Notes under the pieces: model-generated | The model's input: the letters and a program-made list of their open reading frames with translations, nothing else | Database searches by the model: none | What the model was told of the DNA's origin: nothing | Assembly: GCA_003024785.1 (NCBI GenBank) | Contig: PUQB01000058.1 | Span: 592,330-656,329, forward strand | DNA from: Selaginella tamariscina | Taxonomy: Eukaryota; Streptophyta; Lycopodiopsida; Selaginellales; Selaginellaceae | DNA length: 64,000 bases | Direction: 5' to 3' | Position numbers and translations under genes: made by a program | Shown here: positions 1 to 11,095 of the stretch, piece by piece | Layout of the letters: each line of letters opens with the position of its first letter | Numbering within the stretch: the first letter of the stretch is position 1

Positions 1-1788
1 GCAAGTGCGCATTTGGTTAAACCAAGATAGATTTCTTAAGGCACTCAATCTCATGTGGGAAGGTTGCCATGGATCCAAAGAAAATTTAAGCTATTACGAG
101 TGAATAATTTTGAAGACAACATGAAGTTAGATCATTTCTTGGTCTAACAGGGTATTACCGAAGATTCATAAAGGTTACTCAGAGATAGCAGCCCCATTGA
201 TAGATCTTATGAAACATTCCATGGCATTGGACTCCAGAGTGCCAACGTGCATTCGTCAAACTCAAAGAAGTTATTTCTTTGAGCCAGTTTTGCAGTTGCC
301 CATCTTTGAAGATCCCTTTGAAGTAAAATGTACGCTTCCGACTTGTAATTGGTGTGTATTGGCACAGAAAGGACATCCAGTGTCCTTTTTCTAGAAGAAG
401 TTGAAGCCACGCAAACTTGAATGGCCTACTCACGAAAAAAAGATGTATGCTATTGTTGCTTCCTTGGAGTATTGGCATATTATTTTCCAAGTCATGGACT
501 GTGGTTTGGACATATAGTGTAACTCTAAGGTATTTTGAAACGCAGTCGAAGCTATCGCCAAAGTATGCTAGATGGCAGCAAAATTTGCATGATTTCTAGT
601 CGAAATCAAACATAAGGTGGGAAAGGACAATGCGGTAGCTAAATGCACTCAGTAGGAAAGGGTCATCTTCGTATTATGTTAGCACCGTGTCAACTTGGTG
701 GATGAATTTATGATGGCATATCCTCAGGACAAGTGTTGCTAAGAGGCTTGAGCTTGGTGGCAAAGAGGAAACAAGTTCATTAGTTACGAAGAGATGATTA
801 ATATTCCAACAAGAATAGAAAGTCGAATGAATGCACTCAAACAGGTGCATTTTATAGTACGAGATGGAGTTCTTTATTATAAAGAAAGGAGACTCTATGT
901 TCTTGAAGGGACATGGAGGTTAAGAAAACATCATGACGTTCCTTTGGCAGGACATGGTGGAAGGCATAAGACATTGGCTTTGTTGAAACATGGATTCTAT
1001 TGGCTGGGTATGATAAATGATGTTGCCAAATATGTCAAGAGATGTCCCACATGTCAACAAGTGAAGAGCCGATTGCAAAAACAAGCTAGGAAGTTGCAGT
1101 GTATACCGATTCCAGAGCGGCCATTTCAAAGTGTTACTTTGGACTTTATTATGGGATTGCCAAAATCTTGTGGTTTTAACGCGCTCATGGTGGTAGTCGA
1201 TCGGTTTTCAAAAGTTGCTCATTTCATTTCAATTGTAGAGACAGTGAATGCAATTCAAGTAGCAAAGTTGTTTTTCACGAAGTCATAAGAGTGCGCAAGC
1301 TACCGGAAACGATGATCTTAGATTGGGATCCTCGATTTATAGGCAAGTTTTAGGGAACATTGTTTAAGCAATTTGGTATGATGTTGAAGTTTAGTACAGC
1401 CTACCATCCGCAAACTAATGGTCAAACGGAGAGGGTGAACCGACAAGTCGAGGACTATCTCATATGCTACGTTCAAGGTGATCAACTTGATTGGGCTGAA
1501 CACTTGGATATGGCTGAGATATGTTACAATAACTCGACACACACAGCGATTGGATGTAGCCCGATGGAAGTGTTAACTGGGAATAAGGGTGGTATTCCTT
1601 AGGGTATGGTGTTACCGAAAGACGATGTCAATTGAGTTCCATCTGTAGTAGAATTCACTAAACAATTATATCGGACATGGGAAGCTGCTCATCAAGCGAT
1701 GGCTGCAACACAAGAAAGGTATCATCAGCAGTATGATAAACATTGGCGGGATGTAGAGTATCAGGTTAGGGATATGGTATTGTTGAAT
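1..1788 (+). pseudogene. Ty3/gypsy retrotransposon pol fragment (RT end, RNase H, integrase)
   Basis: The fragment reads, in several frames, as the last part of a Ty3/gypsy polyprotein. A thumb motif GYYRRFI lies near 131-150, followed by an RNase H region around 190-520 (LPIFEDPF, then the linker-like PVSF and KLKP). The integrase starts near 794 with an H2C2 zinc finger (H..H then CPTCQQVK near 1045-1065), then the catalytic core beginning TLDFIMGLPKS, continuing through YHPQTNGQTERVNR near 1400-1440. A C-terminal stretch QYDKHWRDVEYQVRDMVLLN ends near 1790. Frameshifts (for example near 165) and in-frame stops (near 1350, 1600, 1635) make it non-functional. Most stops are explained by CAG or CGA changed to TAG or TGA. 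The 5' part lies outside the window. Family assignment is secure; the chromovirus sublineage is inference. Confidence 0.9.
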
Positions 1789-2328
1789 CCGTCACATAAA
1801 TAAGGTAGAGTGTATGTAGTGAGGCTTCTTAAATTCAAAAGAGAGCTCGTTAACCTCTTACTGGTGCAAGCTAAGCTTGTGTCATTAAGGCGCAACCCTT
1901 TGTTGTGCCGCCCTAACTTCCACACGACAGGGGTATGTCCCACCTTTGGGTTAGACTATAATTATCATTGGCAAGATCATGCCTTTGTGACGGTGGTACA
2001 TTACTTCCAAGGAGTTGATCAGATTTCTTGGCCCGAAAACCTACTCGCACGCTCAAAGGCATTGCCCGAGTTCACGTTCTGCCGATCTAGTGGTTGAGGC
2101 CTTGCTCCGGCCGCCTCAACCACGCCAAGTAGCTCGGCTAGTCCGCATGTCCTAATTCACAAGGTGAGCCTCGTTCATGGACTTAGTCAGCTAGGGGCTT
2201 AAGTTTCTAAGGGTTGGGTTCCTAATACGGGTTATTTTACCAGATTCTGTGGGGTTTCCAGAGAGGGGATTCTAGGGTTGGCACTTGGCAAGCCGCTTTT
2301 GTGGCACCAGGTAAAAACTCTAACACAA
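1789..2328 (+). repeat. Partial LTR (3' portion) of the TGTCATAG...CTCTGACA family
   Basis: From CCGTCACATAAATAAGG onward the sequence matches the interiors of the LTRs at 7166-7714 and 59383-59790, and it ends in the same AAAACTCT-ACA terminus near 2328. It abuts the integrase C-terminus directly. Everything between the end of integrase and the middle of the LTR is therefore missing, as if an internal deletion joined pol to the 3' LTR. No tRNA primer site follows, as expected for a 3' LTR. Confidence 0.75.
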
Positions 2329-2339
2329 AGAATGAGTCC

Positions 2340-4200
2340 TTGTTGCAGCCACCTGCAAAAGCCAAAAAGTGAGTCCTTGTGCCTTCCAAAGAAGCTGAGG
2401 TTGCAATCTAGAAAGAATAAGTGTAGATGACAAACACAGTTGAAGTTCTTTCTTCTTTTATCGAGGATGACTTGGAGGAGGCATTCAATAAAAAGAGAGG
2501 CCATGAGAAAGCTAATTTGAAAAGCAAGAAGGCAAAGAGCGATAAGGAGCTGAAGGAGATATATAGCATAGTGGCCAGCCTACATTTGGAGAGCTCAGCG
2601 AACCTGCTCGACAAAATTATTATCAAGTGACTTAATGATCCTCCTGATGTTCCAATTTGTAGAATGCATTCGAATGAGGTGGTTCACCAAGTGAACCCAA
2701 GGGACTTGGATAAGCTGGTGTCTCTCTAAAGAAGGCTCGTTATCTACGCAACACGACCTTGTTCATTATGTCCGTCAAAGATCCACTCATTGTTAAGGAG
2801 CTGTTAGAGATGTTGAAGGACATGGTTCAATACAAGCAGCATTGGTCTTTCTAGCAAGCTCTTACTCAGCCGGAGTACAAACAATGGGCTTCGAGGCTGT
2901 CAAACCAAAAGTTTAGTTGCTGGGACGGGAACCATAGGCTACAGGCTTTGCAAAAGCTTTACTGGGAGGATGCAGAGGACAACCAACGATGGGTTATTTG
3001 CGTTCGATCGAGTTTTATCTCCACAGAGAACTTCAACAATCTTCAACTGGTTTTGATGTTTCAATTGATAAACATGTGAGTATTTTTGTTATGATTCTAG
3101 ACTTACAGTTTCAATGAACAGCTCTTCAGCAACATCTGTGGAAACAACACTACCACATATTCTACTCGCTGTAAAAATGGTCTGAACTAGTATTGAAGGA
3201 ATTCAAAAAATCCTCACATCGCTCACAGAGGTTGATCGTCTTGAGGTGCGGAAGTGGAAGGAGAGTGCAACAAGAAAGGCAGCTTGGCATCCTCTTTCAA
3301 ACTTGATATGTGCAAAGATCCTTTTCAAGGTAACCTTCTGTTTGATTGATAGGAAAGAAGTTTTTAACTGATTCTATGTATAGAATGAGATTGACGGTGA
3401 TCTTGACAAAGCAGTCACTAGTGCTAAAGGCAATTCATAGCTTGAATTGAACATGAAGCAACTAGTGTACAAGAAGCATGACAAGCGTATGCACAAGTTC
3501 CTCTCTATCATAGACCCAGAGTTGGGGGACAAGTGGTTCTAGAAGGTGACAAACATCTCTTAGAAGCAGTTTCACTGGATGGGCTTTGAGAAGCTATATG
3601 CGATGTCAAAGGCGAAGATTTCAAACATGCTTCGACTTTGATACTTGAACAAGCTCACTCGTCTCGAATCCAAGGCAGAACAACAAACACTTGGGTTACC
3701 AGGCATGCATGACAAAGAGTGGATCAAGTGGTTCACCTTGGATTTGTATTGGAAGGCTATGCAAGCCATTCAAATCCTAGAGGGACTACGAGAGGATGGT
3801 GAAGAAGTTGGAATGGAGGTCGAATTCATGTGGTTTGATAAGATGCGAATGTGGAGCAAGTGTTTGGTCTTTCAGCCCTTCCATGATTGCATATGATTCA
3901 TAGCATGAGGAGTTTGTACATCGGATGATATGGAGATAAGCATTCATTCTAGCATTGCTACTGACTAGCTTTGTGCTACAAGTTCATACTAGCGAAGAAA
4001 ATGGCTCCGACTCAGACAATGAAGCTGTGGATAGATCATACAAGCGAGCCTCACATGTGGTCGAAGAGTAGAGGAGCTTTAACACCATTCGAATGCGAGC
4101 ATGTTCCATTTTGGCTCGACTGTCCTACACATCAGCCACCAACTTGGGAGAGGTCATTGTTTGACGTTGTTATAGAAAAATTTGGACCATCACCTTGGTA
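2340..4200 (+). pseudogene. Unrecognised decayed, intron-containing coding region
   Basis: I do not recognise this gene. Protein-like stretches follow one another on the plus strand in shifting frames. 2427-2627 is lysine-rich and charged (KKRGHEKANLKSKKAKSDKE). 2735-3060 includes CWDGNHRLQALQKLYWEDAE. 3130-3330 includes SLTEVDRLEVRKWKESATRK and runs into a GT donor. 3385-3900 includes KKHDKRMHKFLSIIDPELGD and EVEFMWFDKMRMWSKCLVFQ. Intron-like gaps lie at about 3331-3384 (AAG|GTAACC to TATAG) and 3075-3107. In-frame TAG, TGA and TAA codons recur (2849, 3437, 3539, 3560, 3640). The region lies inside retroelement debris, so it could be a transposon-carried gene or a captured host gene. Confidence 0.4.
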
Positions 4201-4955
4201 GCCCCTGGTATGCATGTAGTGGACTTCGTATTATATGTCCCCATTTCACTTTATTATTTCCTCTTCTTTGTTTTTTCTTACATGGTCAAACTAGTCAACA
4301 TTATTATGTTAATGCATATAATTAGTGCTTTGATCATGCACATTTTCTTTGTTTTCTTCCATGCACCTTCCTTGCCACCTTCCCAAGTCAAAGTCAAGTC
4401 ACCTTCTTCCATAACCCCCACCATTTATGGGTCAAGTCAACCTTCTTTCATAACCCCCACCATTTATCGGTTTCTCCCTAGGCACCTTTACTTACTGACA
4501 CTTGTCACAAGTCCTGTAGTACTATATGATATCAATTTTCATATTCCTCCAATATAACCTCCTCTTAATCAACCCATACATTTTCCTCCCCCCAAAATGA
4601 CTAGCCTTCGGGTGATCATGATGGAAATATAGTACCTGGCTAATCAAATGGTCCACACAAGGAAGATATGTTGACACACGGCCATTGTAGTACAAAACTC
4701 CATCTTAAACTGAGAATGGTGGCTCTAGTTGTCTTCTGAGCTCTTGCACCTCAACGTTTTGTGCTTGAGCATGCTAAACTACATGGCTAAACTCATTAAC
4801 CATTGTCATGGGAAAATTTGGATCATCACCTTGGTAGCCCAAGGTATGCATGTATTGGACTAGTCTTCTACTCGTATTTATACATCTCTATTTCACTTTA
4901 TTATTCCCCTTTATCTTTTCTTGCATGGTCAAACTAGTCAACATTATTATGTTAA
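4185..4955 (+). repeat. Pair of about 125-bp direct repeats
   Basis: The segment 4185-4312 (ACCATCACCTTGGTAGCCC ... TTATTATGTTAATG) recurs at 4829-4955 with scattered substitutions and a short indel. The interval between them contains CCATTTATGGGTCAAGTCAA-type units that recur at 5441-5590. No coding region is supported. The arrangement suggests a decayed LTR or non-autonomous element, but I could not define its ends. Confidence 0.6.
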
Positions 4956-5440
4956 TGGTTAACGGTGGTTTGACCACCGTCAAACCACCAGCCGGCACGG
5001 ACAAGCGACGGAATGGAGCTACTGAGCAATGAGGGTGCAGTAGGTACGGATTGACAATGATAGCTGTTAAGTGGCACTTAACCCAGGTGTAGATTTGATC
5101 GTCAGGATCAACTACCAAGGTACTTGGGACAACATGCGTGAGGGAGGCGCATAAATGCTACAAGCAGGACACTGGCACAGGGCGGCAGACCAATGAGTGT
5201 GCCACATGTACCTAGGGTCTAGCACTAGCCAACCCACTATATAAGCAAGAGGGCTTGTAGTGGGTTGGGGTCCTTCTAGTTTGTCTTCTTCTTTGTATCT
5301 TGCTCCACCTCCTCTGGGGTAGCTTTGTATTTGGGTAGGCAACATATATATATATGTATTTACTCCTTCTGTCCACCACCTTATCCAGTCATTCTTCTCG
5401 GCCCTGCTCCTAGCTCGACAACATATAATCAGAGTGGGTA

Positions 5441-5590
5441 CCTTCTTCCATAACCCCTACCATTTATGGGTAAAGTCAACCTTCTTTCATAACCCCTACT
5501 ATTTATAGGTCAAGTCAACCTTCTTCCATAACCCCCACCATTTATGGGTCAAACCCACCTTCTTTTATAACCCCTACCATTATTCTTATA
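5441..5590 (+). repeat. Minisatellite of about 45-bp units
   Basis: Three to four imperfect head-to-tail units carry the core CTTCTTCCATAACCCCNACCATTTATGGGTCAA. Related units occur at 4402-4470, so the array is older than, or shared with, the direct-repeat pair upstream. Confidence 0.65.
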
Positions 5591-5640
5591 TAACCCCCAT
5601 CTTACACCTCTCTTACCCTACATTACATGGATTCTTTGGG

Positions 5641-5650
5641 TATATAAGGA
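5641..5650 (+). promoter_or_regulatory. Possible TATA box of an LTR-like region
   Basis: TATATAAGGA follows an AT-poor repeat region and precedes a C/T-rich stretch and a possible transcript start. A second TATATAAG lies at 5239-5246. An LTR promoter is a possible reading only, because LTR ends were not identified here. Confidence 0.25.
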
Positions 5651-6454
5651 ACCAAGCCTCAAGGGTTTGAAACATACAGATGCAGGGATATAAGAGAGTC
5701 TCTAGTTTCTTTTTTTCTTTTCTTATTTTGTAAATGGATGTGATGGGATTATATTATTTGTGTTTGCTCTTATGATGAAATATAAAAATTAGTTAGTGTA
5801 TCTTTTGTGTCATGAGTTTCATCTCATGTTTTCCTTTTTTTTTTCTTTTCTTTTCTTCATGTGTGTGATCATTAGTAAGGACTATTACGATGAGCTATTA
5901 CTAAAGCCATCAAATCCCGAACATATAAGTCTCCGAGCGATTTTTTCTTTGACATGTTTTTGGTGCGGTGAGCGTGGAATGTTAATGTGTGTTGTTTATG
6001 AATTTTCATGAACATGAGCATCTTTTTTGGAGAAGGTTCTTTCAACTTCCAAGTTCTCTTTAAAATTAAATATTAAAGTGTTGTTGAGCATCCACATGGG
6101 TTTGCTTTAAATAACAAGTTGGTAGTCATTCAAACGTGGGGATTTGAATAATTCAAGTTTGAAATACAACTTGTAATTGCAAATGTGCTTTTGAGGAGGC
6201 GAGAGGTGAACCAAGCATGGATCAAGATTTGGCACCCATGTGATAGTGGTGATATCGATGAGGCACATTGTTTGTGTATGGATTTTCCATATATCGATTC
6301 TCACATTGCAGTCGTAATAATATCTCATTGGATTCATTTAAGTCTTTGAGAATCTTGTGGAATGTGGAGTTTGGTAATGCAAAAGTATTGCGCGCATTGT
6401 GAGAGGTTCGGTTCTACTTATTAATGTGGCAAGTCGATTTTGATGGAGCATACA

Positions 6455-6720
6455 AGTCAAAGAAGTAAGTTGTGAGTGTAAGGGTCGTAGTAACTGATCC
6501 AGTAGGGAAGCGAATCAAAATTTTTGAGCCAACTTCTAATGTTAATTCTTGCAATTAAGTAGAGTATTCTGCATTGATTTGAGGATTGAAGGAGGCAAGG
6601 AAACAAGGAGCGAAGAACGTGGTTGTGGTTGGTGACTCTAAGTTGGTGGTGAACTAAGTGCAAGGTCAATGGAAGGTGAGAAAGCATGAGTTCTGGTGCT
6701 TTTTGAGTGTGTTAAAGGGG
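6455..6720 (+). pseudogene. RNase H domain remnant of a retroelement
   Basis: One plus-strand frame reads VVVTDPVGKRIKIFEPTSN, then VEYSALI, GLKEARKQGAKNVVVVGDSK and LVVN.VQGQW. This is the order of an RNase HI fold, with the acidic residue in VVVVGDSKL and the E of VEYSAL at the expected places. Three in-frame stops (near 6555, 6580 and 6654) each sit where CAA or CGA would restore the expected residue. This is consistent with cytosine deamination. No intact reverse transcriptase is adjacent; 5820-6450 shows nothing else I can support. Confidence 0.6.
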
Positions 6721-6751
6721 GTTCGACACTTTTGAGATAAAGAATATTCCT

Positions 6752-7714
6752 TGTCATAGTTTTTACTATGACTCGACCCTTTACTTTGGGGTTTGACTGT
6801 TGTTACCTACCGAGTTGTGTGACAAACCCTAGTTGTAATGAGAAACAGCTCCGCTTAGTGCACTTAGGTGTTTAGGGGTAGTCCGGCCGGCTTTCACTAG
6901 CTACCTTGAGAAACTCTAGGCGAAGGTAGTACTTACCCTCTAGAAAACTCTCCCCGATTTGACATTACAAAGATAGGTTTTTCGTTAAATATAGCTTGTC
7001 AAAAAAGGTTAGGGACACCCGTAGGGTTGACCTAACCTAGGGTTGCCCTAACCCCATGCCCTAATACCCCCCCCCTAGGGGTTAGGTTTAGGGTTAGGTT
7101 AGGACAACTCATTTCTCTAAGGGCTGGCATTTCCGTGCCAGCCCACTTACTCACATAGGAAAACATGGCTCCGTCACATAAATAAAGTAGAGTATATGTA
7201 GTGAGGCTTCTTGGGTTCAAAAGAGAGCTCGTTAACCTCCTATCGGTGCAAGCTAAGCTTGTGTCGTCAAGGTGCAACCCTCTGTTGTGCCCCTAACTAC
7301 CATACGACAGGGTACGTCCCACCTTGGGTTAGACCATCCTTATCGTTGGCAGGATCGCGCCTTTGTGACGGGAGTACGTCACTTGCAAGGAGTTAGTCAT
7401 TCCTTGGCCCGAAAACTTGCTCACAAGCTCAAAGGCGTTGTCTGAGTTCACGTTCCACAAAATTAGGTTGGGCCTTGCTCCAGCCGCCTCAACCACGCCC
7501 AAGCTAGGAACGATACCCGTAGCTCGGCTAGTCTGCATATCCTGATTCACAAGGTGAGCCTCGTTCGTGAACTTGGTCAGCTAGGGGCTTAAGTTCCTAA
7601 GGTCAGGTTCCTAATATGGGTTACTTTACCAGATTCCGTGGGGTTTCCAGAGAGGGAATTCTAGGGTTCACACCTGGCAAGCCGCCTTTGTGACACCAGG
7701 TAAAAACTCTGACA
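6752..7714 (+). repeat. 5' LTR of a retrotransposon
   Basis: The segment starts TGTCATAGTTTTTACTATGAC and ends ACTCTGACA, and a tRNA primer binding site follows two bases later, which defines the right edge. The same termini bound the solo LTR at 58,924-60,761. The first bases form a 7-bp stem hairpin (GTCATAG/CTATGAC, 6753-6771) shared by both copies. This copy is 963 bp, about half the length of the solo LTR, and lacks its long middle section. It contains the CCGTCACATAAATAAAGTAGAG block also found at 1789. Confidence 0.8.
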
Positions 7715-7716
7715 AT

Positions 7717-7728
7717 TGGTATCGGAGC
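7717..7728 (+). other. Primer binding site (initiator tRNA-Met type)
   Basis: TGGTATCGGAGC lies 2 bp after the LTR end. It matches the usual plant PBS TGGTATCAGAGC, complementary to the 3' end of initiator tRNA-Met, with one mismatch. Position and sequence together support a 5' LTR/internal boundary. Confidence 0.8.
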
Positions 7729-8053
7729 AAGTTCTCTGCGATCAGTAGGACTGCCTTAAGTCGTAGAGTGTTTCAGTGTTTAGATAACTCTAAATTCTTG
7801 ATTACTCTATTGCTTTCGGTTGACATGTCTGTATTTTGCACAGAGAGTTTGATCCTGTGAGTTGTCAAACTTCGGAGAACACTTGCTCAGTGAGTTGGCG
7901 TGAGATTCTAGGTATGTCCAAAAGTCTTATGCTAGTTAAGCTGATGTGTGTGGTGTACAACTTGTGCAGGGTGTTCCAACTTCATGTTGGGATTTTCCAC
8001 TTATGGAATATTCCAAGCATATTCTCTGAGTGTGAAACTAGGGTTCAAATACA

Positions 8054-8340
8054 ATGAGCAAAAGAAAGCAACTAGAGCCTGAGGCAGAGAGGGGTTGTCA
8101 CAGAGGCTCAAAATGAGGAGATGGATGAGGCTGATCCGGGTTGACCCCCTATAGAGTTAGACAATGACCTGGTTGGTGAGAAATAATGATGGATGCCCTA
8201 AACGAACTTCGAGGGATGTTTTGGGGTTGAACGACCGAATCAATAATATTGCTGTTCGGATTTCGACGAATACTGCAATGCCAGATGTTCCGCAACAGAC
8301 ATGCGGAAAAAGAATCTTCTCTCACATCCTTCTCCAACTC
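8054..8340 (+). pseudogene. Start of a decayed gag reading frame
   Basis: About 330 bp after the primer site an ATG opens a hydrophilic frame (MSKRKQLEPEAER, later NEEMDEADPG and MDALNELRGMF). It is broken by frameshifts and stops near 8097, 8142 and 8225. Position after the PBS and charged composition fit a retrotransposon gag start. No zinc knuckle is present before the frame runs into unrelated sequence near 8340. Confidence 0.4.
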
Positions 8341-8346
8341 ATAATA

Positions 8347-8830
8347 CTAATCAAATGCATTTCTTTTTAATGTATGAGGAAATAATAGCAACTTATCTGT
8401 ATTGCTTACTTTATATAGCTTTACAACTTCTTCAAACTGTAGCAAGTGTCTTTTAGGATTTTTCTTTTTTCTTGCGGAAAATATTGGGAACATCAATGTT
8501 CCTCCCAACATTCCGAGGAAAAGTGTCATATTAGACATTTTCGATAGGCTTTCTATACCACTTTCCTCCTCATTAAGAAGGAAATTTTTAAGAGATCCTC
8601 CTCTTGGTCTAATAGGAAATCCTGTTCTCCGAGGAGTTCTTTCTAACTCCTCTTCTCCTGCAGTTTGATAGTCACCGTATTGTATATCCTCCACACCTTT
8701 AGTAGCACTTTCTCCTATTTGATCAATGAGTCTTATAAGAACTTCTTACTTATTAACAAGCTATATTTGCTCAATTCGGGCAACCTCTCTCTCGGCCTGC
8801 CTATTATCTCTCTCTCTTACTAAAGATGGA
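8347..8830 (-). pseudogene. Unrecognised minus-strand reading frame
   Basis: A 115-residue open frame (8694 down to 8347) contains GVEDIQYGDYQTAGEEELER, PIRPRGGSLKNFLLNEEESG and SKMSNMTLFLGMLGGTLMFP. Upstream on the same strand (8830-8700) the frame continues as a charged stretch including LVREREI and VARIEQI.LVNK, with two stops explicable as C-to-T changes. No family is recognised. It lies antisense to and inside the gag-side sequence of the LTR element, so a nested transposon gene is the likeliest reading. Confidence 0.35.
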
Positions 8831-9439
8831 TTAGGATTATAATATCTCCAACACTCCATCCATCATCATATATATGCACACTCATTTTTCACTTAAGCTG
8901 TACTTCTCTCAGAGCTATATCACTTCTCACTTAGGAATTCAATAAATTCCTCCACAACAATAGTGAAATCCCTCCGTGGTTGCCATGTGTTAGCATGGCA
9001 AGACTTATCTATCTTATCACTGAAGTCAAGGATAGAATTTTGCTTTGGCCATTGCCATGTATAACCATTCACAATATATCATAAACATGCACTTGCATTA
9101 CTTATAAAGAGATAGCAAGTGCGGAGACTTACTTCTCTCCCAAAGATACTCTCTCTCATGCATTGCCCTCCTTCATAGCTCTCCATAGCCTTCATAGCCT
9201 TATAGTGTCTCTCTCCCCCTTCTTGCCCTAATCGAATCCTGTCCTTCCTGCCTTCTCATTTCAACCGTCATAACTGTCTGCTTCTGCAACCGTAGGATCC
9301 TTCCTACCCTGTAGGATTTTCCCTACTGTCATAGAATTTTTCTTGTACATAAGATATTTCCTACTACTACTTTCCTATAAGTTATTTCTCCACTATAGGG
9401 AAGTCCTATGTATGCAGTTTCTATTGCTATATTTTTGGC
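8831..9439. other. No gene seen
   Basis: CT-rich, low-complexity sequence with repeats of CTCTCT and CCTTCATAGC. No open frame of note and no RNA gene were recognised. Confidence 0.5.
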
Positions 9440-10675
9440 CTCTAACAGATGGTTCAATTGGGTGTCATTAAGTACTTATAAGAAACTCTAGGCAAAGCTA
9501 GCACTTCCATTTAAAAAACTCGTACCCTTATTTTTCTTGTCTCAGTTAGGTTTCCAAATGGTTTTAATGAGTTCAGCATGTCGAATAGGGGTCTAGGGGT
9601 CAATGGGTCATTAAGTTAAATTCACCAAGTATATTAAGTAAGATGTATAGTGAGTTCCTAGGTTCATGACTAAACTCGTTATTCTTCTACCAATGCAAGT
9701 TAACTTTGTATTGTTAAGGCACAATCTTTGTTGTGCCCCTCAACTTGCAGACAATAGGGGTACGTCACATGATAAGTGTAGTCTACCCTTATCATTTACT
9801 AAACCATACCTAGGAAGTCATGTCAGAATATGCATTCCAAAGGTCAAAGGTTGAGACATGTCTCCAACCTCCTCCTCCATGTTAAGTTAAGAGTAGCGCT
9901 CATGGCTAAGTAAAACATGTTTATGTTTTTGTCCAACTATGAGCGTGGGATCTTAGTTGACATGTTCTCTTTATTGAGTTCACAAAGGGGTTCTGGAGTT
10001 GGCATATGCAAGATGTCACATGAACATGTGACACTAAACTATATGATACATGGTATAAAGCATGCCCTTTGGAGTTATGTCAAGAGTTAATGCCAAGGAG
10101 TTAAATACTATAGTAAGTAAACGTGCTTGTGCTTGCATTAGGGTGCTTGGGGTATCATCCAGGAGTTGAACAACCTAAGCTCATTGGCAAGAGGGTTATT
10201 TAAACCTAACCTTAAGAAGTTTACTTAACAGAACACTCATGTCTGCCTATGGTGCACACTCGTGTCTTTATTAAATAATAACCTTAGCTTTAAGGTATGA
10301 CTTAACAATTCAAACCTTTAGGGATTAGTCATAATTCAAGGTACCCCTTATTGCTCAAAAGGGGTTGTCTAATTTCTCAAGGTATAATTGACAATGCCTT
10401 AGCTTTATCACGAGGTATGAGTGGGACACATTTCCTTAGTGAGATTAAGGCATGAACATATTTAAGTCTCCTAAGGTACGATTCTAAAGTTTACTCAGGT
10501 TATCTTAAGAGTTAGTCATTTTAGAGGACTTAGGGTAGAATCATGTCTATTTGAACATTTAAGTCAGATTCTTAGGGTTGTCTTAGAAAACTTACCATTG
10601 CTCGTATAAAGTGTTAACGTTTGATGACCACTTAGTAACCATGTGTTAGCCCTTCAATTCAAATTTTAACATTAA
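9440..10675 (+). repeat. Heavily transition-decayed LTR copy
   Basis: It aligns by eye with the solo LTR at 58,924-60,761. For example GACAATGCCTTAGCTTTATCACGAGG near 10390 matches GACAATGCCTTAGCTCTGTCACGGGG near 60370, and AGAAACTCTAGGCAAAG near 9480 matches AGAAACTCTAAGCGAAGG. Differences are mostly C-to-T and G-to-A, so the copy is much more AT-rich. The right end near 10670 lacks a clean CTCTGACA terminus. Confidence 0.7.
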
Positions 10676-11095
10676 CTTGGGATATTTGACATTGTAAAGT
10701 TAAAACATGCTTTATTACAATATGTAATAGGGAAAAATTGAGTCTTTTTAAGGGTTTACAAATATCACTAGGAAGCAAGTAATCAACTTATTTTATAAGG
10801 CCTATATTATCATTTAAGTATTTTTTTCACTAAAAATAATAAAAGAAAAACAAAATAAGAATCTCTCTCACATGTGAAGAAGATACAATAAAAGAATTAG
10901 TTTTTTAAAGTAACTGATGAATAATTTATGTAGACCAAGTTGGTGAATAATATGTCCAACAATGGAGATTTTCATGAATATCTTAAAGAGAATAATTACT
11001 AAAGTGAACATGGATATTAGAAATAACAGATTTCACAACTGTTCAATCGCATGCATATAAGTGTTAAGTGTGTAAACATGTATTTGAACTATCAA
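10676..11095. other. No gene seen
   Basis: AT-rich spacer between the decayed LTR and the LRR remnant. No coding signal is supported. Confidence 0.5.

Noticed and set aside
5112..5345. Minus-strand 77-codon frame near 5.1-5.3 kb
   Set aside because: No domain; lies in the repeat-rich LTR-like region with TATA motifs.
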